Source: an uncultured bacterium (GTDB taxonomy: Bacteria; Pseudomonadota; Gammaproteobacteria; Burkholderiales; CAIKXV01). Taken from it: 40,038 nucleotides of DNA. Numbering within the stretch: position 1 is the first letter of the stretch; each line of letters starts with the position of its first letter. The stretch spans positions 1-40,038 of the forward strand of contig CAIQON010000211.1 of NCBI GenBank assembly GCA_903873475.1, written 5' to 3'. Positions 1-9,281 of the stretch are shown piece after piece. Both the position numbers and the translations under genes were made by a program. A model generated the notes under the pieces. It was not told where the DNA came from. It did not search any database and worked only from the letters and a program-made list of their open reading frames with translations.

Positions 1-2640
1 CACCTTGACGTCGCTGCCCGCGCCCGTCGTGGTCACCGCGCTGTTCGACAGCGTCGCCGTCGCACCCGCGAGCACCAGGTTCGTCGCGATGAACCCGCCC
101 ACCGCCAGCGAGTCACCGGTGCCGAAATCCCCGGCTCCGCCAGCTGTCCGCAATTCGCTCGTCAGTTCGGCCGTCAGCGCCGCCGATTCCGTCGCCGTCA
201 CGCTGACGTCGCCACCTGCGCTCAGCGTCGCCTTGTCGATCGTCGCTGTCGCACCGCCGCGCACGTCGTTCAGCGACACCGCACCCGATACGCCGAACGC
301 TGCTCCGGCCGCAAACGGGTTGGTCGTAACCGCCGACGAACGGGTCGCCAGCGCCGTCGTCGCCGCGATTTCGGCCGAGTCCTCCGCCGACACCGTCACG
401 CCGGCCCCGCCGGTGATCGTTCGTGCGCCGACGTAGCTCGCGCTGTAGCCGATGCTCGCGTCGGCTGCACTCGATACCTTGTTCAGCGACACCACCGCGC
501 CGACGCTGAGACCCTGCCCGCCCACCAGCCCGCTGTCGGAACTCGCGTCCGCCTCGCTGACGTTGTTGATCGCGGAGGCGAGCGTGGCATCCGCCGTCGC
601 ACTGACCTCCACCACGCCACTCGCACTGACGGTCGTGTCCAGGATCTTCGCCGTCGCTCCCGAGCCCGTGTTCGCCCCGAACGCGTTGGCGATCGCCGGA
701 TCCCCGATCAACGCATCGATCGTGTTGAACAGGATGTTCTGCGACTGCCAGCCGATCGTGTTGAACGCCAGCGTCGCCGCCACGCCGGTGTCGCCCGACG
801 CCACGACGTTGTCCACGGTCGCATCGATCGTGGCCTCGTTCGCGGCGCTTACCGTTACGTCGCTGCCCGCGCCCGTCGTGGTCACCGCGCTGTTCGACAG
901 CGTCGCCGTCGCACCGGCCAGCACCAGGTTGGTCGCGATCAGTCCCCCTGCAGCGAGCGAGTCGCCAGCGCCGAAGTCTCCCGCCCCGCCCTCGTTCTGC
1001 AATTCGCTGGTGAGTTCCGCAGTCAGCGTCGCAGACGCCGTCGCCGTCACGCTGACGTCACCGCCCGCACTCAGCGTCGCCTTGTCGATCGTCGCCGTCG
1101 CGCCGCCGCGCACATCGTTCAGCGACACCGCGCCTGACACGGCAAACGACGCTCCGTCGGCAAACGGATTACCCGTCACCGCCGACGAACGGGTCGCCAG
1201 CGTCGTCGTCGCCGCGATCTCGGCTGCATCCTCGGCCGACACCGTGACGCCGGCTGAGGCGCTGATCGTCTTCGCACCCGCGTAGCCCGTGCCGTAGCCG
1301 ATGCTCGCCTCTGCTGCACTCGATACCTTGTTCAGCGATACCACCGCACCGACGCTGAGGCCGCTCGCACCGGTGAGGGTGCTGCCGACGGATGTCGACG
1401 TGACGTTGTTGACGAGCGATGTGAGGCTTGCCTCGGACTTCGCGGTTACCTTGACCTGGCCTGCCGCCTCCACCGTGCTGTCGACGATGCGGGCCTTCAC
1501 GTCGGAGCGCGTATTGGTCCCGAACGCGTTGGCAATCGCCGGATCGCCGATCAGCGCGTCGACCGTGTTGAACAGCACGTTCTGCGCCTGCCACCCGATC
1601 GTGTTGAATGCCAGCGTCACCCCGATGGCCTTGCCGCCCGACTCGACGGCGTTGTCCACGCTCGCGCCGATGCTGGCCGTATTCTGCGCGTCGACCTCGA
1701 CGTTTCCGTCCGCCCCCGAGGTTGAGACGACGCTGTTGGAGATCGTCGCACTCGCGGCACTGACCACGACGTTGGTAGCAATCAGGCCGCTCGCGGCGAG
1801 CGAATTGCCAGTCCCGCCGAAAAGGCTCGTGGACGCGCTGGACTTCGCTTCGCTGCGAAGCAGCGCCGTGAGCGAGGCCGACTCGATCGCGGCGACGCGG
1901 ACGTTGCCAGTCGTCGCTGCGACGGTAGCCCGGTCGATGGTCGCGGTGGCACCACCGCGAACTTCGTTGAGCGCGACCGCGCCGGACACGCCGATCGCGT
2001 CGCCCTTCAGGAACGGGTTCGGGTTGGCGGCCGCCGAGGCCGCCGCCAGCACAATCCTGCTGTCGATCGAGGAGTCGTCGGTCGCAAGGACGGTCACGCC
2101 GGCACCGCCAGTGATGGTCCGCGCGCCCGCGTACCCCGAAGTGAAGCCGATGCTGGCCGTCGATGCGCTGCTCACCTTGTTGAGCGAGACGATTCCCCCG
2201 GACGCCGAACCGCTGGCCCCGGTCAGTACGCCCGCGCCAGCGAAGGTGAGCGCATTGCTGACCGCGGAAGACAGAGTCGCCGCGTTCTCGGCCTTGACCG
2301 TGATCGCACCGCCAGCGGACACGACGCTGTCCTCGACGTAGGCGTGCGTGCCTGCGCCGACGTTCGTCCCGAAGATGGCAGCGCCGGAAACGCTGCCGAT
2401 CAAGGCTTCCACCGCCCCGCCGACGAAACTGTCCGGCATGTCCCAGCCGATCGCATTGAAAGCGATGGCGTAGCCGATCGATACCGCCGAACTGTCGGAG
2501 ATCTGCGCCAGGCCCGAGCCCGCCTGCGCAGCGGTTTCCGCAATCGCCCGGACCTCCATCGTGTCACGGGCCTCCACGCCCACGGCACCCGCGCCCGCGG
2601 TCGACACGGAGCCCCCGGAGACATAGGCGTTGACATCGCC
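1..2640 (-). repeat. Tandem ~849-bp coding repeats in the giant surface protein
   Basis: Matching anchors recur at offsets of 849, 843 and 849 bp. For example, one anchor occurs near 8, 857 and 1700, and another near 481, 1330 and 2179. The first two copies (about 1-849 and 850-1698) are nearly identical over long stretches. The third (about 1699-2640) is clearly diverged. All offsets are multiples of three, so each unit adds 281-283 residues in frame. The array probably continues beyond the left edge. High identity between neighbouring copies implies recent duplication or gene conversion. Confidence 0.85.
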
Positions 2641-5046
2641 GAGCACGACGTTGCCGGCGTAGGTGCCGCTTACGCTCAGCGATCCGGTAAACACGGCGCT
2701 CGCGCTGAGGGTCTTGGCCTCGGCGATCGCAGTCAGGGCGGCGCTCTTCAGCGCGCTCGCGCTGACCCCGCCCCCCGCGGCAGCCTGCACCGTAATCGAG
2801 TCGATGTACGCCTCGACATCCCGATCCAGTTCGTTACGCGCAACCGACGCAGCGATGCTGACGGGAAGCGATCCGCTCAGGTCGGTCGCCATGTCCGGCG
2901 ACCGGGCGGTCAGGCTTGCATCATCATTCGCCGAGATCGTCAGCCCGCCCGCGCCGCGGGTGTTGACGGTGCTGCCTTCGATGTAGGCTTGTGTCTGACC
3001 GGAAACGCTGTTGAGCGCGGAGCGTGATGTCGCCGTGTAGCTGGTCTTGGTTTCTGCCAGCAGGGTGAGTGAGCCGACATCGATACCGGCGCTGTTCGAG
3101 ATCCGGACGACTGCGTTGTCGGTGAAGGTGTTGCTTGCACTCAAGCCCAGAAGACCAGCGGCGCTTGCCGTCACCGTACCGCCGGTACGCGCGGTGAGCG
3201 ACATCGCTCCGGCCGTACTCACGGTTCCGCTCACCACGACGCTTGCGTCCGAGGTCGAGGCCACAGCCGCCGTGACCGTACCGCTCAGCGCGATGTTGCG
3301 GGTCACCTCGGAGAAGAGGGTGATGTTGCCGCTGGTCGCGACCAGCGAACCGAGCACCTGGATCGACGCGGTGCGCGCGGTGAGCGCGGCAGAGGTGGTG
3401 ACCTGCGTCGCGTCCTGCGCCAGGGCGGTCAGGGACACGTTGCCCGCCCCGGTGCTGACGGTGAAGCCGCTCGACAGGACGATCGACTCCGCAGCGACGA
3501 CAAGGCCGCCACTGAGCGTCAGGTTCTCGTTCAGCGTGACTGAATCCGCGCCGTCTTCGCCCTGCACCGAGAGCGCAACTGCGCCGAGGCTGGAGGCGTC
3601 ATCGAAGATGAACGCATCGTCGCCGGAGCCGAGGTTGACGTTGATCGTGCCTGTCGACAGACCGAACGCAACGGCGGTGTACGCGCCCGTGCTGTCCCAC
3701 CGGAACTCGAGGACACCCGAACCGTTGACGCGAAGGTTCAAGGTGTCCCCGCCGGAACTGCCGGAGAAGCTGAGCGTCGAGCCCGTGATGGAGTACGAGC
3801 CGCCCAGCAGCGCGGAGATGTCGGCCCCCTGAAGCAGCGGTGCCACCTCGATCGCACCGGTGGTGTACTCGAGCGCCCAGTCGCCCGCGCGCGCCGCGCT
3901 GCCGGTGGCGTCCGTAGAAGCAGCCACATCGGCACCGGTGATCGCCGCGAAGCGCTGCACGAATTCGATGCCGGGCGCCCCGCCCGCGACATCGCAGCCG
4001 TAGAGCAGGATGTCGGCACCGGAACTGAGGGCCGAGCCCCAGCCCGAGACCCGATCCCTCAGCGCCTCGAGGCGGCTCGTCGTAAGCTGGGTGGATCCGA
4101 GGCGCAGGCTGCCGCTTCCACCGTGCGACACGACCTGCACGGCGGCGAGACCCTGATGCGGCGCAAGAAGCCTGCTGATCTGGTCGATACCGTCGTAGCG
4201 CGCATCGAGTACGACGACCTCGATGTCGGCCACTCGGGACACCCGCACCTGGGGCGAGTCGTCCTCGCCAGGCCGAGCCTGTGCAGGACTCTCCAGCACC
4301 GGCGGGAGCAAACCGCGCTCCGCCGGGCCCGAGTCTGGTTGCAGCGCAGGCGGCGCCGTCTCGTCGTTCTCCGGTGACGCGCCGAGGCTGGCGATCGCAC
4401 GCACCAGCGCCTCGTAATCGGGCACCGCGGCGTCGATGACCACGATCTGGCTCGGAGGCGGAAGGCTGTTCACGCGTTCGGCATAGGACGCGAGCGACAT
4501 CCGCTGCTCGACCTCCGACCGCGCCGACGCGGTCACCAGGGCCGAGGCCGCGGTGCCTTCCGCCGTCTGCACCGTCGCCGGCTGTGCTGCCCCGGCGGTC
4601 GCGGCGGGCGGCTCGACCGTGGCTACCGGCTCACCGCTGACGGCATCGGCCTTCGCGATGACCGGATCGATCGCGACGATGGACGGGGTGGAGTCAGTGA
4701 TACCGCTCGGGTCAGGCTGCGGGGCGATGGCCGCTGCGGCCTGCTGCGCGGCATCCTGCGTGGCATCCTGAGACCCGCGCGCGCCCGGCAGCGCGAAATC
4801 GACCGGGACGGAAACGGCACTGACGAGCGCACGCGCGGTCGGGACGAGCGACGCCTCCAGCGCGGGCTGCACCGCCACCGAGGGTGGCGGCGGCGGCGGA
4901 ATGATCAGCCCCTCGCCCGAGAGCAGGAAGCGCTGCTCGAGCGCCTCGAACAACGGCTTGCGGCGCACAGGCGGCTGCAGGCGCCGCGCCTTCAGGCTGC
5001 GCGCTGCCCGCACTGCGCGGATCCACACCGATTCGACGGCATTCAT
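1..5046 (-). CDS. Giant LEPR-XLL/DUF4347 repetitive surface protein (5' part, runs off left edge)
   Basis: The frame is open from an ATG at 5046 down to base 1, giving 1682 residues with no stop, so the C-terminus lies outside the window. Residues 32-44 (LFEALEQRFLLSG) form a LEPR-XLL-type N-terminal motif, followed by a run of prolines. Residues about 200-405 match DUF4347, with the typical stretches VQVVSHGGSGSLRLG and ILLYGCDVAGG. From about residue 405 the protein is Ala/Ser/Thr/Val-rich and beta-repeat-like, as in filamentous-haemagglutinin-type adhesins. Its last ~850 residues in the window are three copies of a ~283-residue unit. The start is 27 bp after the stop of the TolC-like gene, which suggests one operon with it and sapC. 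In this family the product is expected at the cell surface or secreted, probably by a type I-like route. That role is inferred; no ABC transporter or adaptor is visible here. Confidence 0.85.
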   Translation of the reverse strand, partial: MNAVESVWIRAVRAARSLKARRLQPPVRRKPLFEALEQRFLLSGEGLIIPPPPPPSVAVQPALEASLVPTARALVSAVSVPVDFALPGARGSQDATQDAAQQAAAAIAPQPDPSGITDSTPSIVAIDPVIAKADAVSGEPVATVEPPAATAGAAQPATVQTAEGTAASALVTASARSEVEQRMSLASYAERVNSLPPPSQIVVIDAAVPDYEALVRAIASLGASPENDETAPPALQPDSGPAERGLLPPVLESPAQARPGEDDSPQVRVSRVADIEVVVLDARYDGIDQISRLLAPHQGLAAVQVVSHGGSGSLRLGSTQLTTSRLEALRDRVSGWGSALSSGADILLYGCDVAGGAPGIEFVQRFAAITGADVAASTDATGSAARAGDWALEYTTGAIEVAPLLQGADISALLGGSYSITGSTLSFSGSSGGDTLNLRVNGSGVLEFRWDSTGAYTAVAFGLSTGTINVNLGSGDDAFIFDDASSLGAVALSVQGEDGADSVTLNENLTLSGGLVVAAESIVLSSGFTVSTGAGNVSLTALAQDATQVTTSAALTARTASIQVLGSLVATSGNITLFSEVTRNIALSGTVTAAVASTSDASVVVSGTVSTAGAMSLTARTGGTVTASAAGLLGLSASNTFTDNAVVRISNSAGIDVGSLTLLAETKTSYTATSRSALNSVSGQTQAYIEGSTVNTRGAGGLTISANDDASLTARSPDMATDLSGSLPVSIAASVARNELDRDVEAYIDSITVQAAAGGGVSASALKSAALTAIAEAKTLSASAVFTGSLSVSGTYAGNVVLGDVNAYVSGGSVSTAGAGAVGVEARDTMEVRAIAETAAQAGSGLAQISDSSAVSIGYAIAFNAIGWDMPDSFVGGAVEALIGSVSGAAIFGTNVGAGTHAYVEDSVVSAGGAITVKAENAATLSSAVSNALTFAGAGVLTGASGSASGGIVSLNKVSSASTASIGFTSGYAGARTITGGAGVTVLATDDSSIDSRIVLAAASAAANPNPFLKGDAIGVSGAVALNEVRGGATATIDRATVAATTGNVRVAAIESASLTALLRSEAKSSASTSLFGGTGNSLAASGLIATNVVVSAASATISNSVVSTSGADGNVEVDAQNTASIGASVDNAVESGGKAIGVTLAFNTIGWQAQNVLFNTVDALIGDPAIANAFGTNTRSDVKARIVDSTVEAAGQVKVTAKSEASLTSLVNNVTSTSVGSTLTGASGLSVGAVVSLNKVSSAAEASIGYGTGYAGAKTISASAGVTVSAEDAAEIAATTTLATRSSAVTGNPFADGASFAVSGAVSLNDVRGGATATIDKATLSAGGDVSVTATASATLTAELTSELQNEGGAGDFGAGDSLAAGGLIATNLVLAGATATLSNSAVTTTGAGSDVTVSAANEATIDATVDNVVASGDTGVAATLAFNTIGWQSQNILFNTIDALIGDPAIANAFGANTGSGATAKILDTTVSASGVVEVSATADATLASAINNVSEADASSDSGLVGGQGLSVGAVVSLNKVSSAADASIGYSASYVGARTITGGAGVTVSAEDSAEIAATTALATRSSAVTTNPFAAGAAFGVSGAVSLNDVRGGATATIDKATLSAGGDVSVTATESAALTAELTSELRTAGGAGDFGTGDSLAVGGFIATNLVLAGATATLSNSAVTTTGAGSDVKV

Positions 5047-5073
5047 GCGGGGATCACCGGTTCATCCCGTTTG

Positions 5074-6405
5074 CTAGTGAAGCAACGCATTGACGGCGAT
5101 CAGATCACTTTCACTGAGCGCACCGGAAGCCTGCAACAGACGCAGACGGTTGAGAACCAGATCGTAGCGGGCCCGCGCCGCATCGCGCTTGGCTGCGTAG
5201 AGATCGCGCTCGGCATCGAGCATCTGCAGGATCGTATGCAGCCCGGCACGGTAGCCCTGCACCTTCAGCTCGCGAGCACTTTCTGCCGAGACCACGCCTT
5301 GCGCCAGCGCACGCACGCGCACCGCGCCGCCAGTCACCCCCTGGAAGGCGGCACGCGTCTGGCGCTCGACCTGCCGCAGGTCGCGCTCCTTGTCTTCGAG
5401 CGCGCTATGGAAGCGCTTGACCGCCTCACCGGTGAGCGCCGAGGTGAGCCCTCCCGAGTAGATCGGCACATTCAGCCTGAAGATGAGATCGCTGGTCTCG
5501 ACGTTGCTGCCGCCGCCGAACAGACTGCCACCCGTGTCGCGCCGGTTGTTGCTCAGGACCAGGTCGAGAACCGGCAGGTGACCGGCGCGCTGGCGTCCGA
5601 TCTCCTGCTGGGCCACTTCCACGGCGCGGCGCCGCGCTTCGAGCAGGAGGTTCTGCTTGTGCGCCGTCTCGACCCAGACATCCATGTCGAGCGGGGCCGG
5701 ATTGTCCAGGGGGATCCGGTCTCGAAGCGGCTTCAGGTTCGGCAGAACCCGCCCGGTCAGCTCGCGCAGGGCCTGGGCCTTGTCGTCGAGGTCGTTGCGC
5801 GCGGCGACGACCTCGGCTTCCTTGGTCGCATGGCGGGCACGGGTGTCGTGCAGTTCGACGATCGCCACCAGCCCGCTCTTGAAACGCTGCTGGACCAGTT
5901 CGAGCTGCTGCGCGATGGCCTTGAATTCGGATTCGGCGAACTCGCGTACGTCGCGGGCAGCCAGTACGCCGAAGTATGCGGTACTGACGCGAACGATGAG
6001 GTCCTGTTCTGCCGCACTGAACGTCGCTGCCGCCTGCTGCACCTTGGTCTGGGCCTGCCAGTAACCCCGCCATGCCGAGAGCTTGTAGACCGGCAAGGTG
6101 ACGTTGAGCGTCCGGGCCTCGGTGGGAAACACCGAGGATCCCGAGGCGAAGACCGGGTTGCGGCTGTCCAGGATGTTCTGGCGCGTGCGCTGCTGGATCG
6201 CTTCGAACGATGCCGTCGGCAGCAATGCGGCGCGCGCCTGCGGCTCGGCGTAGGTCGCGGCTTCGAAGTCAAATCGGGCCCCGCGATACTTCGGATCGTT
6301 CTCCCTTGCCAGCAGAAAGACCTGCGCCAGGTCTTCAGCAACGGCGAAGCCGGGCGCGAGCAGCGCGCACAGAATCACGCAGCAGATCGGGATACGACGC
6401 ATCAT
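5074..6405 (-). CDS. TolC-family outer membrane efflux protein
   Basis: This 443-residue protein begins with a clear signal peptide (MMRRIPICCVILCALLAPGF, cleavage near AVAED). It continues with the long alpha-helical pattern of outer membrane efflux proteins, such as ALLPTASFEA early on and repeated helices rich in A/R/E/Q. The length matches type I secretion TolC homologues. The start is the first of two consecutive ATGs, preceded by a strong AGGGGAGG ribosome-binding site that overlaps the sapC stop codon 10 bp upstream. The next gene, the giant repeat protein, starts 27 bp after its stop. In the family, a trimer forms the outer-membrane exit duct for a type I exporter or efflux pump. From position, export of the giant protein is the likely job, but the inner-membrane partners are not in the window. 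Confidence 0.88.
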   Translation of the reverse strand: MMRRIPICCVILCALLAPGFAVAEDLAQVFLLARENDPKYRGARFDFEAATYAEPQARAALLPTASFEAIQQRTRQNILDSRNPVFASGSSVFPTEARTLNVTLPVYKLSAWRGYWQAQTKVQQAAATFSAAEQDLIVRVSTAYFGVLAARDVREFAESEFKAIAQQLELVQQRFKSGLVAIVELHDTRARHATKEAEVVAARNDLDDKAQALRELTGRVLPNLKPLRDRIPLDNPAPLDMDVWVETAHKQNLLLEARRRAVEVAQQEIGRQRAGHLPVLDLVLSNNRRDTGGSLFGGGSNVETSDLIFRLNVPIYSGGLTSALTGEAVKRFHSALEDKERDLRQVERQTRAAFQGVTGGAVRVRALAQGVVSAESARELKVQGYRAGLHTILQMLDAERDLYAAKRDAARARYDLVLNRLRLLQASGALSESDLIAVNALLH

Positions 6406-6415
6406 CCTGCCTCCC

Positions 6416-7240
6416 CTACTCGGGCTTCGGCTTGCCGCGCGGCTTCGGCATGTCGGCCTTCGCCGCTCCGTCGGCCGCGCCGGATCCGGCGACGCTGCCC
6501 TCTGCAGGCTCGCCACCGGCAGGCGCGCCCAGACGGTCGGCAAGGACGGCCACGTTGGCAAGGGACATCAGGTGCGCGTGGATCCAGGCCAGCAACCCGG
6601 TCCGCGCAAGATCGAGGAGCTTCGCGTCGTCGAGCGACTGCAGCTTCTGCTCATCGACCACGCTGAAGCCCTGGAGCACCATTGGCGACTGCCCGGCACG
6701 GGTGACCTCGAGGACCCTCGGCACGAGAAGGTCAAGAGCCTGCAGTTTCTCGACGAACAGGCGCGTGCGGCGGATCTCGCCCTGGTAGACGGAGAGGAAG
6801 TCCAGCGCCTGGGTGAGCAGTGGCGTGCGCTCACCCTCGTCGGTGAACAGGCGCTCGCCGTCCTGCGCACCATAGCCGGCGTAGCCCTCGTCGATGTAGA
6901 CGTTGAAGTCTTCGGCGTTCTCTTTCTCGGCCAGCACGAACGGGTAGCGCCGCACAAAGGCGGGTACATAGCGTCCGCCCCAGCGCCCGTCAGGCTCGAT
7001 GAGCAGGTTTTCGTTCTGTCGCACGCCCACGATCGCGATCGGAAACGGCGCTTCGCCCTCGCGGCCGGTGAAGGCGATCGGGAACTCGCGCGCGGCGTCA
7101 AAAAACTCGACGGCCGCCAGCGGAATGGAGTTGGTCGCCTGGCAGAAGCGGAAGTCGTTGTTGAGGCGTCCGAGCCGGGTCTGGCGGTGGATATCGGCGT
7201 TGAGCGGGACTGGGCGTTCGTAAAACAGGAGCGTAGCCAA
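6416..7240 (-). CDS. SapC-family protein
   Basis: This 274-residue protein matches the SapC family over most of its length. Diagnostic stretches are FPIAFTGREGEAPFPIAIVG, WGGRYVPAFVRRYPF and ALDFLSVYQGEIRRTRLFVE. The last ~35 residues are a low-complexity Gly/Ala/Pro/Lys tail. The start is a TTG at 7240: there is no ATG or GTG between it and an in-frame stop upstream, and GAGG lies 8 nt before it. SapC was named for its link to S-layer protein export in Campylobacter. In Xanthomonas and Caulobacter relatives it often occurs beside tryptophan halogenase and TonB receptor genes, and the halogenase 3 kb away here is notable. It heads the sapC-tolC-giant-protein operon. The 204 bp upstream, to the end of the radical SAM gene, must hold its promoter; I see no convincing -35/-10 pair. 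The biochemical role is unknown. Confidence 0.88.
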   Translation of the reverse strand: MATLLFYERPVPLNADIHRQTRLGRLNNDFRFCQATNSIPLAAVEFFDAAREFPIAFTGREGEAPFPIAIVGVRQNENLLIEPDGRWGGRYVPAFVRRYPFVLAEKENAEDFNVYIDEGYAGYGAQDGERLFTDEGERTPLLTQALDFLSVYQGEIRRTRLFVEKLQALDLLVPRVLEVTRAGQSPMVLQGFSVVDEQKLQSLDDAKLLDLARTGLLAWIHAHLMSLANVAVLADRLGAPAGGEPAEGSVAGSGAADGAAKADMPKPRGKPKPE

Positions 7241-7444
7241 CGGTGGTGCCTCGTCGCGAGAGGGTTAGGACATTTTTTCACGCGAGGATACACGTACCCG
7301 CACAGCGTATTCGTGAAATAGTACCGTTCGCGCGCAAATTTCCCGAATGATCGTCTTGCCACTCGGCAGCGATTTCACGCGTCTGTCAAACGCACATCAC
7401 ATTGCGCGCGCGGCGCTGCCCGTGGTCGCCAGGCGGCCCGCCAA

Positions 7445-8437
7445 CTAGCCCTGCACGCGGCGGATCGGGCGCAGCAGGTCGGCGTGCTCGCCGAAGCGGC
7501 TGATGTAGGCGGAGTTCAGGCCCAGGCACTGGGTGCTCTCGCACTGTGCACGGTAGACACACTGGTGAAAGCCGTTGCGATCGAACTCTGTCCAGAACGC
7601 CGGGTCGATGAACAGGCGCGGCTGGTCGTTGCACAGGGCGCCGCTGTCCGGGCCGAGCAGGCACTCGGGGAAGTTCTTCACTTCTACCCCGCGCCCGTCG
7701 CGCCGGGCCAGGGCGAGCGCCTCGCGCAGGAAGGGCAGCGCCTCGGCATGGGACACGAGCAGGTCACTGGCGTCCGATTCGCGCATCGGAAAATAGAACC
7801 AGAACTCCATCTGGGCCAGGCGCTCGAGCGCGCGCAGGCGATCGACCAGCGCCGGCATCTGCCGATAGCTGCGGGCGGTGACCACGGTGTTCGTCAAGGT
7901 CGCCACCCCGGGGTAATCCTCCAGGATCTCGAGGCCCCGCATCGACTTCCTGAACGAGCCCGGGACGCCGGTAATGTCATCGTGCGTTGCAGCATCGGCG
8001 CCGGCGATGCTCACGAAGAACTCATCGACCCCGGCCGCGATCAGGTCCTCGCAGTAGGTGCGGGAGGCAAGCCGCATGCCGTGCGTCTGGATGCGCACAT
8101 GCTCGAAGCCGTGCTCCCTGGCCAGACGCGCCCACTTCGGCAGATCGCGGTTCAAGGTGATCTCCGAACCGGTGAGCACGAGACCCGTCAGGTCCTGGTG
8201 GCGGGCACGATCCTGCAGCACGCGCAGCAGCTGTGCCTCGTCCTGCGGCGCGAGCCGGTCCATGGTGCCCTCGATCATGCAGTGCACGCACTTCAGGTTG
8301 CAGCGGAACTCCATGGTGAGCGACACGTACTTCGCATGGTCGTACTTCGACATCGTGGCTCGCGGCGCGGCCGTCACGGGCGTGCCGCCGCGCCGCACGA
8401 TCTGCACCGGGTGCACCGACGGTTCAGAAGACGCCAT
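7445..8437 (-). CDS. Radical SAM enzyme with extra C-terminal cysteines
   Basis: The protein has 330 residues. The CX3CX2C iron-sulfur motif is CNLKCVHC at residues 46-53, and TGSE at 89-92 takes the place of the usual GGE motif. A C-terminal group of cysteines (C259, C269, C293, C299, C304) followed by a Tyr...PheGly motif resembles a SPASM/twitch-type auxiliary cluster region. Such enzymes often modify peptides or build cofactors. The first ATG (8437) overlaps the end of the upstream unknown gene by 14 bp, which suggests translational coupling. An internal ATG at codon 29 is a possible alternative start, because the first 28 residues lie outside the conserved fold. It is the last gene of the methyltransferase/unknown/radical SAM trio. 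The substrate cannot be told; no short precursor-peptide gene was recognised nearby. Confidence 0.88.
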   Translation of the reverse strand: MASSEPSVHPVQIVRRGGTPVTAAPRATMSKYDHAKYVSLTMEFRCNLKCVHCMIEGTMDRLAPQDEAQLLRVLQDRARHQDLTGLVLTGSEITLNRDLPKWARLAREHGFEHVRIQTHGMRLASRTYCEDLIAAGVDEFFVSIAGADAATHDDITGVPGSFRKSMRGLEILEDYPGVATLTNTVVTARSYRQMPALVDRLRALERLAQMEFWFYFPMRESDASDLLVSHAEALPFLREALALARRDGRGVEVKNFPECLLGPDSGALCNDQPRLFIDPAFWTEFDRNGFHQCVYRAQCESTQCLGLNSAYISRFGEHADLLRPIRRVQG

Positions 8438-9281
8438 ACCACGCTCCCTTCACGATCTGCAGCCGGCCACCGTCCATCCGGTAATCGAAGCCTACATCGA
8501 AGCGCATATGGTCGAGGCCGTCGCGCTGCTGCTCGACGAACTGCAGCTGCGCGGACGGGAATTGCAGGCGCCGCAGGAAATGCAGCAGCTGGTCGATGTC
8601 GACACGGCAGAAATAGACGCCATCGCGGTCGATCTTGTTGGCAAGCACGATGGTCTCGCAGTCGAACAATTCCGGCCAGAGGAGTTCGGCCAGCGGAACC
8701 CGTGCCGGATCGAAGTGCACGGAGGTCGTCGCCTTGCCGGCGATATTCTCCCGCTCGGTACGCGCGTCGAAGAAATAGTACTGGTTCTTCAGTCGCAGCC
8801 CGCCGGATGTCGCTTCATAGCAGATTCCGGAGGAGACCCGACTGCCGATGTTGCCGATGTAGACCTGCACGTTTTCCAGGGGCACGCGGCCGGCCAGCCG
8901 GTCATGGTCGAAGTCCAGGGAGAACATGAAGTAGGGCAGTTGCTCGCCCGGTGCCAGCGGGCAGCGGATTCGCGGCGCAAGGGCCGCCAGCACGCGCGGA
9001 ATCGACCGCTGGCGGTGCTGGCGCTCATAGTCGTAGAAATAGAACTCCCAGCTGATGCGTCCTTCTGCCTGCTTGATGCCCCAGACGGTATTCGAGGCGC
9101 CCAGGCTGGCGCGCAGCGCCTCGATCAGCGCCTCGCCCTCGGCGGCCACGCCCTCGGCTTCGAAGGAGCGGCGCAGCAGGTTGACCGAGCGCAGCCTGCC
9201 CGCGCACGGCGCCGCGGCCGGGTACTCCCACAGACAGAAGTCGAACAGGCGCTCGCCCTCATGCGCGATCTCGAGGTTCAT
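8424..9281 (-). CDS. Unrecognised 285-residue protein in the methyltransferase/radical SAM operon
   Basis: I do not recognise a family for this protein. It starts at an ATG whose last bases overlap the methyltransferase stop (ATGA) and ends inside the radical SAM start region (14-bp overlap), so it is surely expressed as part of the trio. There is no signal peptide or membrane segment, so a cytosolic protein is expected. The sequence is rich in beta-strand-like aromatic patches: WEFYFYDYERQ, PYFMFSLDFDHDRL, LKNQYYFFDA, GVYFCRVDI and MRFDVGFDY. The alternation of strands and helices, with aromatic pairs recurring in both halves, suggests an internally repeated alpha/beta barrel. That could suit an enzyme acting on a hydrophobic or aromatic substrate, but this is speculative. 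Confidence 0.8.
   Translation of the reverse strand: MNLEIAHEGERLFDFCLWEYPAAAPCAGRLRSVNLLRRSFEAEGVAAEGEALIEALRASLGASNTVWGIKQAEGRISWEFYFYDYERQHRQRSIPRVLAALAPRIRCPLAPGEQLPYFMFSLDFDHDRLAGRVPLENVQVYIGNIGSRVSSGICYEATSGGLRLKNQYYFFDARTERENIAGKATTSVHFDPARVPLAELLWPELFDCETIVLANKIDRDGVYFCRVDIDQLLHFLRRLQFPSAQLQFVEQQRDGLDHMRFDVGFDYRMDGGRLQIVKGAWYGVF

Noticed and set aside
5-3832. Long plus-strand open frames opposite the giant protein (Ala/Val/Ser-rich readings)
   Set aside because: They are shadows of the repetitive minus-strand gene: they break at several stops, lack ribosome-binding sites and known domains, while the minus frame is open without interruption and has LEPR-XLL and DUF4347 features.
5071-6666. 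Plus-strand 531-codon frame opposite the TolC-like gene
   Set aside because: The minus strand has a signal peptide, a strong ribosome-binding site and family features; the plus reading resembles no protein and is a GC-rich shadow.
7361-7389. TTGACA on the minus strand (7389-7384) as a sapC promoter
   Set aside because: The sequence at the expected -10 position (CCGAGT) is not promoter-like, so the -35 match alone is not enough.
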